A stretch of 64,000 bases of DNA from assembly GCA_902518955.1 (NCBI GenBank), contig CABYIR010000001.1, forward strand, positions 62,001 to 126,000, written 5' to 3'. Origin of the DNA: an uncultured Pelagibacteraceae bacterium (GTDB taxonomy: Bacteria; Pseudomonadota; Alphaproteobacteria; Pelagibacterales; AG-422-B15). Position numbers and translations under genes: made by a program. The notes beneath the pieces were generated by a model. It saw nothing but the letters and a program-made list of their open reading frames with translations. It searched no databases and had not been told where the DNA came from. Positions 1 to 8,388 of the stretch are shown in pieces (the first letter of the stretch is position 1; each line of letters opens with the position of its first letter).

Positions 1-376
1 CATAAAATCTAATTCCTTTATTTGTATCAAAACTCATAATTTCCTCATAAGAACCAGAATACCGATCAATAGTTATCTTAGACACTATATTATTTACGTA
101 TGCCATTTTTCGAGAAATTGAACAAATAATATTTAATTGAATGTCTGTGTATGTGGCATCTTTACAGTACAAATGCTCACTGGTTACAGCGCCAATAATT
201 ATACCATCTTTTAAATTACCTGTAACTGTAAGGTCATAATGAATTAGAGTCGTCTCTTTTGTATTTACATCAATGACTTTTTGTTTTGTGCACCTAAAAC
301 CTATTTTTTCACCCCCTTCTGTGCTAGCAACTGACATAAAACTAAATAAAATTAATACAGAGAGTAAATGTTTCAT
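1..376 (-). CDS. Secreted hypothetical protein, partial (C-terminus off the left edge)
   Basis: The frame is open from an ATG at 376 to the window edge, giving about 125 residues with no stop. The N-terminus (MKHLLSVLILFSFMSVAS) is a typical Sec signal peptide, so the product is probably periplasmic. The mature part has cysteines near FRCTKQ, LYCKD and IICSIS and looks beta-rich. I do not recognise a family. It is the last visible gene of a tightly packed train of small genes and starts 13 bases after the preceding stop. The secretion call is secure; the function is unknown. Confidence 0.7.
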   Translation of the reverse strand, partial: MKHLLSVLILFSFMSVASTEGGEKIGFRCTKQKVIDVNTKETTLIHYDLTVTGNLKDGIIIGAVTSEHLYCKDATYTDIQLNIICSISRKMAYVNNIVSKITIDRYSGSYEEIMSFDTNKGIRFY

Positions 377-389
377 AAATATTCAAAAC

Positions 390-548
390 CTAATTTGATA
401 TTAAAAAAGATAATACAATCATAAAGGCAACTAAATAGAAGATAATATTAATAATTTTTAATGGTTTTGGGAAATTAACATTTTTTTTCTTATTAGGATC
501 TTTTTTAAATTCTCTTTTATCTTGTATTGGTGGGAGTAAACCAAACAT
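390..548 (-). CDS. Small single-pass membrane protein, 52 aa
   Basis: An ATG at 548 opens a 52-residue frame. A charged, Lys-rich N-terminal half (KREFKKDPNKKK) is followed by a hydrophobic C-terminal helix (IINIIFYLVAFMIVLSFLI) ending in SN. This suggests a single-pass inner-membrane protein with a basic cytoplasmic tail. It lies 5 bases after the previous gene and 13 before the next, in the same direction, which supports it as a real gene in the operon. I see no known family. Its short length keeps confidence moderate. Confidence 0.55.
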   Translation of the reverse strand: MFGLLPPIQDKREFKKDPNKKKNVNFPKPLKIINIIFYLVAFMIVLSFLISN

Positions 549-553
549 AAATA

Positions 554-661
554 TTAACCGCACAAAACATGAATTAAATTTTGAGTTTCGTAATTTAGCA
601 TAACCATAATAGTAAATGTAATAGCACTCAGATTAATAGCGATAAAGAAATGTTTTAACAT
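554..661 (-). CDS. Very small membrane protein, 35 aa
   Basis: This 35-residue frame starts MLKHFFIAINLSAITFTIMV and ends NLIHVLCG. It is one predicted transmembrane helix with a C-terminal Cys. It fits between the stop of the 80-residue gene (13 bases upstream) and the start of the 52-residue gene (5 bases downstream), all on the same strand. No clear Shine-Dalgarno is visible, so expression would depend on coupling or be weak. The only support is packing and hydrophobicity. Confidence 0.4.
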   Translation of the reverse strand: MLKHFFIAINLSAITFTIMVMLNYETQNLIHVLCG

Positions 662-673
662 CGTTTTATTTTA

Positions 674-916
674 TTATGGGCTACTTTTCTTTTCAAGGCA
701 TCTAAAATCAATATCTAGTTTTTTTCCTTCAAAATCTATGTGACAAATATTTACTTGATGTCTTTGACACCATAATTGAAGACCACGTTCTGTAAAACCT
801 GCATCAATTTTTGAATAATCTTGAAGTGATTTAGCATCTGTTGATCCTGTCATAAACTCATCAGAGCACTTAACGCAAACTATAGTTTCTTTAATCTGAT
901 TTAGTAAGTGTTTCAC
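674..916 (-). CDS. Hypothetical 80-aa protein with CxxC motif
   Basis: The start is a GTG at 916 whose bases overlap the upstream TGA (GTGA, 913-916), a classic translational-coupling arrangement. The product has an early CVKC motif plus further cysteines (LWCQRHQ, NICHIDF, FRCLEKK). It has no signal peptide or membrane helix, so it is probably a cytoplasmic soluble protein, possibly metal-binding or redox-active. I do not recognise the family. Confidence 0.6.
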   Translation of the reverse strand: MKHLLNQIKETIVCVKCSDEFMTGSTDAKSLQDYSKIDAGFTERGLQLWCQRHQVNICHIDFEGKKLDIDFRCLEKKSSP

Positions 917-1068
917 CTAATAAGTAAATAGATTATGACAACTGTTGCCACCAATGAGTACCAAGTCAACACCCAATTTCTTGCTTTATTTGGATTCTTA
1001 GTTTCAGATGAATTGTTCTTATTGTCATCACCTGAAGGTCCCATATTCTGAAAAATATTTTTATTCAT
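913..1068 (-). CDS. Small C-tail membrane protein, 51 aa
   Basis: An ATG at 1068 opens a 51-residue frame. The N-terminal half is Asn/Asp/Lys-rich (GPSGDDNKNNSSETKNPNK). It is followed by one hydrophobic helix (WYSLVATVVIIYLLI) and a final Arg. This is a tail-anchored topology like its 52-residue neighbour. Its TGA overlaps the next gene's GTG start, and its own start is 6 bases after the preceding stop; both strongly suggest a real operon member. No family recognised. Confidence 0.55.
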   Translation of the reverse strand: MNKNIFQNMGPSGDDNKNNSSETKNPNKARNWVLTWYSLVATVVIIYLLIR

Positions 1069-1074
1069 TCAGAT

Positions 1075-1239
1075 CTATTTATCTCGATTTTTCCATGCGT
1101 CAAATGCAATAAATACCATTCCTATCATCATTGATACAAAAATAAGATAAGTAATACCAAAGCCATAGGTGGATAAATATGCCCAACTGAACAAAGATCC
1201 TACAATTAAGGATGCAATTATCGGATAGATATACTTCAT
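1075..1239 (-). CDS. Small two-helix membrane protein, 54 aa
   Basis: The 54-residue product has two hydrophobic segments (IYPIIASLIVGSLFSWAY and ITYLIFVSMMIGMVFIAF) and a charged C-terminus (DAWKNRDK), so it is probably a helical hairpin in the inner membrane. It begins 13 bases downstream of the di-heme gene's stop and ends 6 bases before the next start. It resembles no family I can name. Position suggests membrane accessories to the di-heme protein, but that is inference. Confidence 0.5.
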   Translation of the reverse strand: MKYIYPIIASLIVGSLFSWAYLSTYGFGITYLIFVSMMIGMVFIAFDAWKNRDK

Positions 1240-1252
1240 TATTATTAACTCT

Positions 1253-2719
1253 TTATAAGGACTCTATAAATTTAATCAAATTTTCAACCTGTTCCACTGA
1301 TAGTTTTAATATTTTTTGTTTTGAACTTTCAGCCTCTCCACCATGCCACAAGATTGCTTCTAAAAGGTTGTTCGCACGTCCATCGTGTAGAAATTTTGTA
1401 TGGTCATTTACTGCTTCAGTAAGACCAATTCCCCATAATGGCTGAGTTCTCCACTCTCTTCCACTCGCTTTAAAAGCTCTACTTTCATCTGCTAAGCCAT
1501 CCCCCATATCATGAAGTAAGAAATCTGAATAAGGCCATATGAGCTGTTCTGATAGAGCACTGCTATAATTTGATTTGGCAGTTATAAACTTCGGCGTATG
1601 ACAAGAAGTACAGCCTGACTCATAAAATATCTTCTTTCCCGCCAGCACTTTCTCATTATCATGATCTCTTCTTGCAGGAACTGCAAGATGACTGGAATAA
1701 AACTCAATTAAATCGATTTGACCACTTGATAATTCAAAATCTTTGTTCAAATCATTGCCATTCTCAAATTGATTGCATTCTATTTGTTTCTCTGTGCAAT
1801 TTGATCCATTTGGATAATGCACTGACGAAAGACCCATATCATTATGAAACGCATCGACGGACTGCTGTCTTATTGATGGTTGAGCGGCTTTCCAACCGAA
1901 TAATCCTATGTTTGTATTATTTGAGCTGTAATCCCAAACAATATTTGCAACTCCACTTACAGTATCATTGTTTTCATCATCTGGATCTTGATTGGCAAGA
2001 ATATCATTTGGATCTATGGATTGAATTAAGCCAAGTCCAATCATTGGCTGAGCCACTCTGGCTGAAATTTGAATATTGGGATGAAGATCGCCGTAATTGA
2101 GTTCTTTAATAGAATAAATGGGCTTACTTAATGTTACAACTGTTCCATTATCAAATGCTACAGGAATAAATTCATAGTTAATTTCAATTTGACCCTCTGG
2201 CAATAAATCATCTATCGCAAAATCACTAAGTTGCCCTCCATACATGGGGTCATCAATTGATTTAATTTGATAAGTATTTAATAAATTAACATCATCTTCT
2301 GTTTGAGGTGGGATTGATAGGTGAAAAACCATTGAGATTGAGTCATCAAAGTCTAAAGTTAGATTTGGCGGATGCCCCCTCCCATCTTTAATATGACATC
2401 CTTGACATGAACTAGCATTAAAAAAAGGTCCTAAACCATCTGAGGAAGTTTTAATTGATGGCGCGGGAATCCATTCTCTTTTAAAAAGACCATTTCCGAT
2501 GAGAAAATCAATCTTTTGATCTGCACGGAGATTTTTCATTGGCAGTGAAAAAGAATTTTTATTATTTACTTTAACAGTTCCCTCTCCACCTGAAAATTCT
2601 TCAAATTTTTCTGGGGTATTAAAATTATTATCGATATTTGAAAGATCTGTTGAAGATGAATAAACACTGGATACAAAATAGATGATTAAAAAAAAAGAAA
2701 GTTTGAAAATCTTTCTCAT
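1253..2719 (-). CDS. Di-heme oxidoreductase-like protein (DUF1111), secreted
   Basis: The 488-residue product has a signal peptide (about residues 1-21) and two c-type heme sites, CQGCH at 105-109 and CTSCH at 370-374. It also has the FLHDGRA and LPLWG-type segments typical of the DUF1111/di-heme peroxidase-like family. Such proteins are periplasmic and sometimes accompany iron-regulated imelysins, but no imelysin is present here. The heme count and export are seen directly; peroxidase or thiol-oxidoreductase activity is only a family label. The gene follows yjbQ by 2 bases and precedes the small-protein train. Confidence 0.85.
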   Translation of the reverse strand: MRKIFKLSFFLIIYFVSSVYSSSTDLSNIDNNFNTPEKFEEFSGGEGTVKVNNKNSFSLPMKNLRADQKIDFLIGNGLFKREWIPAPSIKTSSDGLGPFFNASSCQGCHIKDGRGHPPNLTLDFDDSISMVFHLSIPPQTEDDVNLLNTYQIKSIDDPMYGGQLSDFAIDDLLPEGQIEINYEFIPVAFDNGTVVTLSKPIYSIKELNYGDLHPNIQISARVAQPMIGLGLIQSIDPNDILANQDPDDENNDTVSGVANIVWDYSSNNTNIGLFGWKAAQPSIRQQSVDAFHNDMGLSSVHYPNGSNCTEKQIECNQFENGNDLNKDFELSSGQIDLIEFYSSHLAVPARRDHDNEKVLAGKKIFYESGCTSCHTPKFITAKSNYSSALSEQLIWPYSDFLLHDMGDGLADESRAFKASGREWRTQPLWGIGLTEAVNDHTKFLHDGRANNLLEAILWHGGEAESSKQKILKLSVEQVENLIKFIESL

Positions 2720-2721
2720 AT

Positions 2722-3144
2722 TTATGCAATAAGAGACAATGTAATTAATCTTCGAAAGCCAGCTCCACCTTGCGCTTTTCTATGTTCAATCAAAAATATA
2801 CCCTGCCATGTTCCAAGATCCAATTTAGTGCTTTTAATTGGTATACTAATTTCAGTGTTGGTAACCATAGACTTAATATGAGCGGGCATGTCATCTAACC
2901 CTTCATCATCATGAGCATAATTATCTCCTTCTGGGGCTATTTTATCTAAAAAAGTCGTCAAATCTTCAAGAACTCTTGGATCTGCATTCTCCTGTATTGT
3001 CAATGAGGCTGACGTGTGCTTTATAAATAGACTACACAGCCCCTTCTGAATTCTATGCTTGGATACCGCTTCATTTACGATAGATGTTATATCGTAAAAG
3101 CCCTTATCACTTATTGTGATCTCAATTTCTTTTTGAATGAACAT
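2722..3144 (-). CDS. yjbQ: YjbQ/UPF0047 family protein
   Basis: The 140-residue product matches UPF0047 over its full length. It has the conserved FIKHTSASLTIQENADP, HIKSM and LGTWQGIFLIEHR segments. Family members are small cytoplasmic trimers reported to have weak thiamine-phosphate-synthase-like activity, and their true role is uncertain. The gene starts 17 bases after the photolyase-like stop and ends 2 bases before the di-heme gene, so it is likely cotranscribed with both. A thiamine pyrophosphokinase lies elsewhere (18.7 kb), but nothing links the two. Confidence 0.9.
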   Translation of the reverse strand: MFIQKEIEITISDKGFYDITSIVNEAVSKHRIQKGLCSLFIKHTSASLTIQENADPRVLEDLTTFLDKIAPEGDNYAHDDEGLDDMPAHIKSMVTNTEISIPIKSTKLDLGTWQGIFLIEHRKAQGGAGFRRLITLSLIA

Positions 3145-3160
3145 ACTTAAAGATTACCAA

Positions 3161-4294
3161 CTAGACTAAAAACTTACTAATAATTTTTGGAATATTTTTC
3201 TTAAAATTAAAATAACCTTTATTTGAAAACTCCCAACAAAAAGCATCTTCTTTTCTAAATAAAATATTTAGAGTTAAATTATGATTTGCTTCTAAAATTC
3301 TTAGATAATCTAAATTTTCCCCTACGAACGGATAAATAACATCAAAATTCTGCTCATTTTTAAATAAATTTTCAAGGGTGTCGCTTGTCATAATTGAAAT
3401 TTTTTCACTATGGCTTGAAACATTTTTTAAAAGATTTGCTTTAAAGGTAGAAACATTATCACTCAACTTAATGGCTCTTGTGTCATTTCTGTTCTCAATT
3501 AAATAAATCTTACTATATTTACTGGTCATTTCTTCATCTAGATAAAGATCTGTATCTAATACAATAAGTGAATCATATTTTTTTTCAAAATTATGAAAAT
3601 TTTGATCTTTAATAAAATAGTCTTTTTGATCCGTTAGTGGTGGCATTGATGTCTTTAATCTAATATTGTTATAGCGACCATTAGTAAATTTTTGAATATT
3701 ATCTGGTCGAGCAATGTAATGCTTTCCTTTGGTCTGAAGTCCAGCAACCCATTTCCAACTTAAAGTGTTAGACGCAGCATCGCCATCATACAAGTGTTCT
3801 AAGAAAAACTGTGCGCCTAATTGCCATGGAAGACCAAGTGTGAAAATCCAAATACTTGCAAACCACATACGAGAATGGTTATGAAGATAATTTTCATTTT
3901 TTAATTCACAAACCCAGTCATTAAAACAATCGATATTTGTTCTACCTTCTATTGCTTCATGATAGCTGTCGTCTTTATCTAAGTCATTCAATGATAATTT
4001 ATAATCATTCCAAACATCGGGCCTTAACTCAAGCCATCCTTTCCAATATGTTCTCCAGAAAATTTCTTGAATGAATTTCTCAACTTTTAAATAGGGAAAC
4101 TTTGATAGGACTTTTTTTGCAATATCGTACTCAAATAACAATCGATGAGAAATAAATGGTGATAAATATGATATGTTTGATCTATTTTCGGGCCCAAAAT
4201 CAAAATTTCTTTTATTTGCATATTCATGAATGTTATTTTCAATAAAATCATTTAATCGATTTTGTGCAAATTCTAGTTCAGGCTTAATGTTCAT
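3161..4294 (-). CDS. Photolyase/cryptochrome-like protein with FAD domain first
   Basis: Of 377 residues, about 1-215 are a photolyase FAD-binding domain: IFWRTYWKGW, HNHSRMWFASIW, then DGDAASNTLSWKWVAGLQTK (170-189) and IARPDNIQKF. The alpha/beta antenna domain that normally comes first is missing. Instead, residues 240-377 form an alpha/beta-looking C-terminal region. It opens SLIVLDTDLYLDEE, reminiscent of the photolyase N-terminal strand, and ends with a segment resembling that domain's last helix. A permuted domain order is therefore possible. Flavin binding is well supported; DNA repair versus light sensing is not decided. It is divergent from a DUF2805 gene, and such pairing is familiar in bacteria. 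Confidence 0.85.
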   Translation of the reverse strand: MNIKPELEFAQNRLNDFIENNIHEYANKRNFDFGPENRSNISYLSPFISHRLLFEYDIAKKVLSKFPYLKVEKFIQEIFWRTYWKGWLELRPDVWNDYKLSLNDLDKDDSYHEAIEGRTNIDCFNDWVCELKNENYLHNHSRMWFASIWIFTLGLPWQLGAQFFLEHLYDGDAASNTLSWKWVAGLQTKGKHYIARPDNIQKFTNGRYNNIRLKTSMPPLTDQKDYFIKDQNFHNFEKKYDSLIVLDTDLYLDEEMTSKYSKIYLIENRNDTRAIKLSDNVSTFKANLLKNVSSHSEKISIMTSDTLENLFKNEQNFDVIYPFVGENLDYLRILEANHNLTLNILFRKEDAFCWEFSNKGYFNFKKNIPKIISKFLV

Positions 4295-4339
4295 AAATTA
4301 AATACTTGATATATGATATTCATAAACTAATTAACGCAT

Positions 4340-4591
4340 ATGAGTAAAAAATCAATTCCGTCTCTTCAAATCTCAGATATTGATCGAATTATTGAAATGG
4401 CGTGGGAGGATCGCACCACATTCACTGATATAAAAAATCAATACGGTATCTATGAAAAAGATGTAATTGCAATTATGAAAAAAAATTTAAAGAGGTCTTC
4501 ATTTCTTATGTGGAGACAGAGAGTGCGTGGCCGCAAAACAAAAATCTTACCCTTGTCAGATCGATTTAAATCTTCAAAGCAAAAAGCTTAA
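4340..4591 (+). CDS. TIGR03643/DUF2805 family protein
   Basis: This basic 83-residue protein carries the family signature IDRIIEMAWEDRTTFTDI, then VIAIMKKNLKRSSFLMWRQRVRGR. The helical N-terminus and Arg-rich middle look like a small nucleic-acid-binding or adaptor protein. The function is not known. The family often neighbours cryptochrome/photolyase-like genes, as here, where it diverges from one with a 45-base gap. It converges with the crotonase gene, with one base between stops. Confidence 0.85.
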   Translation: MSKKSIPSLQISDIDRIIEMAWEDRTTFTDIKNQYGIYEKDVIAIMKKNLKRSSFLMWRQRVRGRKTKILPLSDRFKSSKQKA

Positions 4592-4592
4592 A

Positions 4593-5288
4593 TTAAAGTG
4601 ATTGTCTTGGAAGCACGCCTTCTATTTGATCAATGCCTGAACTTATCTTTTTAATAACATCTTCCTGATCAATTTTTTTCGTTTGATCATATTGTGGGTG
4701 CGCTAATGTTCCCAGATCTTTTGCTTTTGCAAGTGCTACATCATACAATTGATCGGCCTCAATCAATTCATCTATATAGCCCGGCTCAATTGCATCTTGT
4801 ATTGAATACATCTCAGCATTTAATAGTGCTCTTTGCTTATGAGACTTAGCGAGTTTAAATTTAGCAATTTCTAATATTGGAGTTGGAATAATCATATTGT
4901 TTCTTAATTCATTGGCTCCAACCTTAAAATCTCCATTGGCCGCGATACGATAATCACTGCTACAAAGCAAGAAAGCACCCATAGCAATTGCATGACCCGA
5001 GCATGCCGATACAACTGGCCTTGGAAAAGAAAAAATTCTTTGGAGCATCTTAAATCCAGATTTAATCATCCCAACAGCAGCATCAGGATCTGTTGCCATA
5101 ACCTTTAAATCAAATCCAGCTGTAAACATACCCTCTCTGCCCGTGAACATTAATGCCCCTTTATCAGTTGGTACCTGATCTAATAATGTATCGACCTCAG
5201 CAATCATTGCTGGAGAAAAGGCATTTACCTTTCCATCATCAAGTGTGATGATTGATACATTTTCTTCAGTTTTTAAAGTCGCTAACAT
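4593..5288 (-). CDS. Enoyl-CoA hydratase/isomerase (crotonase) family protein
   Basis: The 231-residue product has crotonase landmarks: GKVNAFSPAM near the N-terminus, the oxyanion-hole segment MFTAGFDLKVM, and GHAIAMGAFLLCSSDYRIA. It is shorter than a typical 260-residue enoyl-CoA hydratase and resembles members that handle small acyl-CoA substrates. The specific substrate cannot be read. It stands alone between convergent and divergent neighbours. The start is an ATG at 5288; no operon partner is seen. Confidence 0.85.
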   Translation of the reverse strand: MLATLKTEENVSIITLDDGKVNAFSPAMIAEVDTLLDQVPTDKGALMFTGREGMFTAGFDLKVMATDPDAAVGMIKSGFKMLQRIFSFPRPVVSACSGHAIAMGAFLLCSSDYRIAANGDFKVGANELRNNMIIPTPILEIAKFKLAKSHKQRALLNAEMYSIQDAIEPGYIDELIEADQLYDVALAKAKDLGTLAHPQYDQTKKIDQEDVIKKISSGIDQIEGVLPRQSL

Positions 5289-5352
5289 AGATAAAAAAAG
5301 TTATAATTTACTATTCTACATAAATTTAATAACAATAAAAAGTTTAATTTTT

Positions 5353-5982
5353 ATGCTTACTCTTCATCACTTAAACAATTCTAGATCACAACGCATACTA
5401 TGGTTACTTGAAGAGCTTAAAGTTAAATATGATATTATCTATTATAAACGTGATAAAAGTACCAATCTTGCTCCAGATGAACTTAAAAAAATTCATCCAC
5501 TTGGCAAATCACCTGTTGTTACATATAAAGATAAAACTTTGATTGAGTCAGCGGCAATTACAACTTTCATTGTTGATAAATATGCTGATGATTCTTTCTT
5601 TCCAAAAAATGAAGATGATGATTATTTTCATTATTTAGAATTATTGCATTATGCTGAAGGGTCAGCAATTTTACCTTTCTTGCTTTTACTCTACAGTCGC
5701 TTTCTTGGTGATGGCGCCAAACCATTGGAGCCAAGAATATATTCAGAAATAAAAAATCATTTAGGGTATTTATCATCAGTTCTTGGTGATAATGAATTTT
5801 TTTTTAGAAATCAATTTTCGGCAGTCGATATTATGCTTTCGTTTGTTTTTGAGGGAGCGATGATGTCTAAATCTCTTGAACCTTTCTCAAATTTAAAAGA
5901 AATATTACTTAGGTATCAAAAGCGAGATGCTTATAAAAAAGCCATTGAAATTGGCGGTCCTTATACAATTGGTACTCAATAA
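5353..5982 (+). CDS. Glutathione S-transferase family protein
   Basis: The product has an N-terminal thioredoxin-fold GST domain (LTLHHLNNSRSQRILWLLEEL, HPLGKSPVV, ESAAITTFIVDKY) and an all-helical C-terminal domain ending with the usual YKKAIEIGGP region. I chose the ATG at 5353, giving 209 residues, because a longer in-frame start at 5245 would place extra residues across the divergent crotonase gene and outside the GST fold. Members conjugate or reduce substrates with glutathione; the substrate is unknown. The Ser of NNSRS sits where the catalytic Ser/Tyr is expected. Confidence 0.88.
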   Translation: MLTLHHLNNSRSQRILWLLEELKVKYDIIYYKRDKSTNLAPDELKKIHPLGKSPVVTYKDKTLIESAAITTFIVDKYADDSFFPKNEDDDYFHYLELLHYAEGSAILPFLLLLYSRFLGDGAKPLEPRIYSEIKNHLGYLSSVLGDNEFFFRNQFSAVDIMLSFVFEGAMMSKSLEPFSNLKEILLRYQKRDAYKKAIEIGGPYTIGTQ

Positions 5983-6058
5983 ATTTATTTACAAATAAAG
6001 GTTTATTTTATCCGTCAAAGCGTTTAGAAGCCTTTAAAAATAACCCTTTCAAACATTT

Positions 6059-7876
6059 ATGAGTTCAAAGTTACGTAATATAGCAATCATTGCTCACGTT
6101 GATCATGGAAAGACTACTCTTATTGATTCCATTATGAAACAAACTGGAATGTTCCGTGATAACCAACGAATTGATGAAAGACTTATGGACTCTGGTGATT
6201 TAGAAAAAGAGCGTGGTATTACAATTTTAGCTAAGCCAACATCAATAACCTGGAAAGATGTAAGGATTAATATTATTGACACACCTGGTCATGCTGATTT
6301 TGGTGGCGAAGTAGAACGTGTCTTGGGAATGGCAGATGGTGTCATTATCTTAACTGATGCTGCTGAAGGACCTATGCCACAAACAAAGTTTGTATTAGGT
6401 AAAGCGCTTGCTCAGGGCTTAAAGCCAATTGTTGTAATTAATAAAATTGATAGACATGACTCGCGTGCCGAAGAGGTTGTAGATGAAGTTTTTGATCTAT
6501 TTGTTGCCTTGGATGCAAATGATGAACAATTAGATTTTCCAATCATGTATGCAGCTGGTCGTGATGGATGGTGCGTAAAAGATTTAAATGATAAACGAGA
6601 AAATTTACATCCTCTTTTAGATCTTATCCTTGAGCATGTAAAAGAACCTGATGTTGATAAAAAAAGACCTTTTGCAATGTTAGCAACTTTGTTGGACTCT
6701 GATCCCTATTTAGGCAGATGTTTAATTGGGCGAGTTGTTCATGGATCTGTAAATGTCAATGATCAAGTCAAATCAATTAATCTTAATGGTGATCAAATTG
6801 AGACTGGACGTCTAACAAAATTATTTACGTTTCGTGGCGCAGATAAAATTCCTGTAGATACGGTTACTGCTGGAGATATCATTTGTATTGCAGGCCTCAC
6901 TGAAACTTCAGTTGCTGACACTATTTGCAATATAGATGTAACAGAACCTCTGCAATCTACACCAATCGACCCACCTACGATGTCAGTAACAATTACAGTG
7001 AATGACTCACCTTTTGCTGGAACTGAAGGAAAAAAAGTAACATCTACAGTTATTCGAGAACGATTATTAGCTGAAGCTGAAACAAACGTTGCAATCACAT
7101 TTAAAGAGAATGATCAAAAAGACTCATTTGAAATTGGAGGTCGCGGTGAATTACAAATTGGAGTTTTAATTGAACAAATGCGCAGAGAAGGTTTCGAACT
7201 AATTGTCTCGCGACCAAGGGTACTATATAAAGAGGCTGAAAATGGATCAAAACTAGAGCCTATTGAAGAGGTAACTATTGATGTCGATGAAGAATATACA
7301 AGTTCAGTTGTAGATGGAATGAATCAGAGAAAAGCAGAAATGCAAGATATGAGAGCGGCTGGAGCTGGTAAAACAAGATTAATCTTTTTAGCACCTTCTA
7401 GAGGATTAATAGGATACCAAAATAAATTTTTAACAGACACCAAAGGCACTGGTGTCATAAACAGAATATTTAATAAATATGATAATTTCAAAGGCAGTAT
7501 ACCCGGACGAAAATATGGAGCTCTAATTTCAACTGATACTGGCACTGCTGTAGCTTATGCTATTTTTAATCTACAGGATCGCGGCACGATGTTTATCGGT
7601 CATCAAACTTCTGTTTATGGAGGAATGATTGTTGGAGAGCATAGTCGAGATAATGATCTTGAAATAAATGTTCTCAAGGGAAAACAGCTCACAAATGTAA
7701 GGGCATCAGGAACAGATGATGCCGTTAAACTGACAACCCCAAGAAAAATGTCTCTAGAAGAAATGATGGCTTATATTAATGAGGATGAGTTACTTGAGGT
7801 TACACCCAAAAGTCTACGACTAAGAAAAAGATACCTTTCAGCTATCGAGCGTAAGAGAAACAAAAAATTAGCTTAA
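6059..7876 (+). CDS. typA: Ribosome-associated GTPase TypA/BipA
   Basis: At 605 residues this is full length for TypA/BipA. It shows the G1 loop [12 protein letters not shown], the switch-[17 protein letters not shown], and the NKIDR guanine-specificity motif. These are followed by the EF-G-like domain V and the BipA-specific C-terminal region ([19 protein letters not shown]). Family members are translational GTPases that bind the ribosome and help large-subunit assembly at low temperature. The gene is monocistronic in appearance and converges on the MarR-like gene with 5 bases between stops. Confidence 0.97.
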   Translation: MSSKLRNIAIIAHVDHGKTTLIDSIMKQTGMFRDNQRIDERLMDSGDLEKERGITILAKPTSITWKDVRINIIDTPGHADFGGEVERVLGMADGVIILTDAAEGPMPQTKFVLGKALAQGLKPIVVINKIDRHDSRAEEVVDEVFDLFVALDANDEQLDFPIMYAAGRDGWCVKDLNDKRENLHPLLDLILEHVKEPDVDKKRPFAMLATLLDSDPYLGRCLIGRVVHGSVNVNDQVKSINLNGDQIETGRLTKLFTFRGADKIPVDTVTAGDIICIAGLTETSVADTICNIDVTEPLQSTPIDPPTMSVTITVNDSPFAGTEGKKVTSTVIRERLLAEAETNVAITFKENDQKDSFEIGGRGELQIGVLIEQMRREGFELIVSRPRVLYKEAENGSKLEPIEEVTIDVDEEYTSSVVDGMNQRKAEMQDMRAAGAGKTRLIFLAPSRGLIGYQNKFLTDTKGTGVINRIFNKYDNFKGSIPGRKYGALISTDTGTAVAYAIFNLQDRGTMFIGHQTSVYGGMIVGEHSRDNDLEINVLKGKQLTNVRASGTDDAVKLTTPRKMSLEEMMAYINEDELLEVTPKSLRLRKRYLSAIERKRNKKLA

Positions 7877-7881
7877 GATAT

Positions 7882-8250
7882 CTATTCATAAATATAAGTT
7901 GCCGCATCTTTTTTAACAAAATCTATAAAACTATGATTGCCTTGCTCTGAGAGGTAAAGTACTTTTCTTCTACTATCTTTTTCTGACGGTTCTTTATCAA
8001 TGAACTTCTTTTCAATGCCAACCTTGATTATATTTTGTATGGAAGTTCTTGATCCCACTCGGTGATTAATTTTTGAACAAATATCCTCAAAGCTTATCTC
8101 ATATGAGTTTAATGTTGCATCTGCAATAAGCATTAAAACATTCCAGTGAAGTACTGATTGAAACATCCAGCTAGCAAATGGGTCTGCTTGTTCATCAACC
8201 CAATTTTCAACAAATCTTTTCACAGACTTTTCAATCGATAGTTTTTTCAA
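7882..8250 (-). CDS. MarR-like winged-helix transcriptional regulator
   Basis: The 122-residue product has a MarR-type layout: helix-turn-helix around SFEDICSKINHRVGSRTSIQNIIKVGI, followed by the wing (KFIDKEPSEKDSRRKVLYLSEQG). It is a little shorter than the usual 140-150 residues. It is divergent from the nitronate monooxygenase gene, with a 162-base shared intergenic region that contains inverted repeats. Local autoregulation and control of that gene are likely, but this is inferred from position. Confidence 0.8.
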   Translation of the reverse strand: MKKLSIEKSVKRFVENWVDEQADPFASWMFQSVLHWNVLMLIADATLNSYEISFEDICSKINHRVGSRTSIQNIIKVGIEKKFIDKEPSEKDSRRKVLYLSEQGNHSFIDFVKKDAATYIYE

Positions 8251-8302
8251 TCTAAACCTCTTATTTAACTGAGAGTTATCTCATATTTTAAAAACTAGCC
8301 TA

Positions 8303-8325
8303 TTACTAAGAAATCTTAATAGTAA
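8303..8325. promoter_or_regulatory. Inverted repeat, candidate operator for the MarR-like regulator
   Basis: TTACTA at 8303-8308 is mirrored by TAGTAA at 8320-8325, with AAGA/TCTT complementarity inside. It lies between the divergent regulator and nitronate monooxygenase genes. A second, imperfect dyad occupies 8255-8277 next to the regulator start. Palindromes of this size are what MarR dimers usually bind. The AT-rich background weakens the case. Confidence 0.35.
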
Positions 8326-8360
8326 ATATTAACAGTAATAACTATAAATAATTGAGCTTA

Positions 8361-8388
8361 TTGCATATTTATTTATAAGATTTATAGT
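8361..8388 (+). promoter_or_regulatory. Candidate sigma-70 type promoter for nitronate monooxygenase
   Basis: TTGCAT (8361-8366) and TATAGT (8383-8388) are separated by 16 bases, about 25 bases upstream of the ATG. A strong AAAGGAG ribosome-binding site follows at about 8400-8406. The call rests on a consensus match in AT-rich DNA, so it is tentative. Confidence 0.4.

Noticed and set aside
1672-2100. 142-residue plus-strand frame over the di-heme gene
   Set aside because: It lies wholly antisense to a protein with two heme sites and has no recognisable domain; a shadow frame.
5245-5352. Extended N-terminus of the glutathione transferase
   Set aside because: The extra residues overlap the divergent crotonase gene and are outside the GST fold; the ATG at 5353 fits better.
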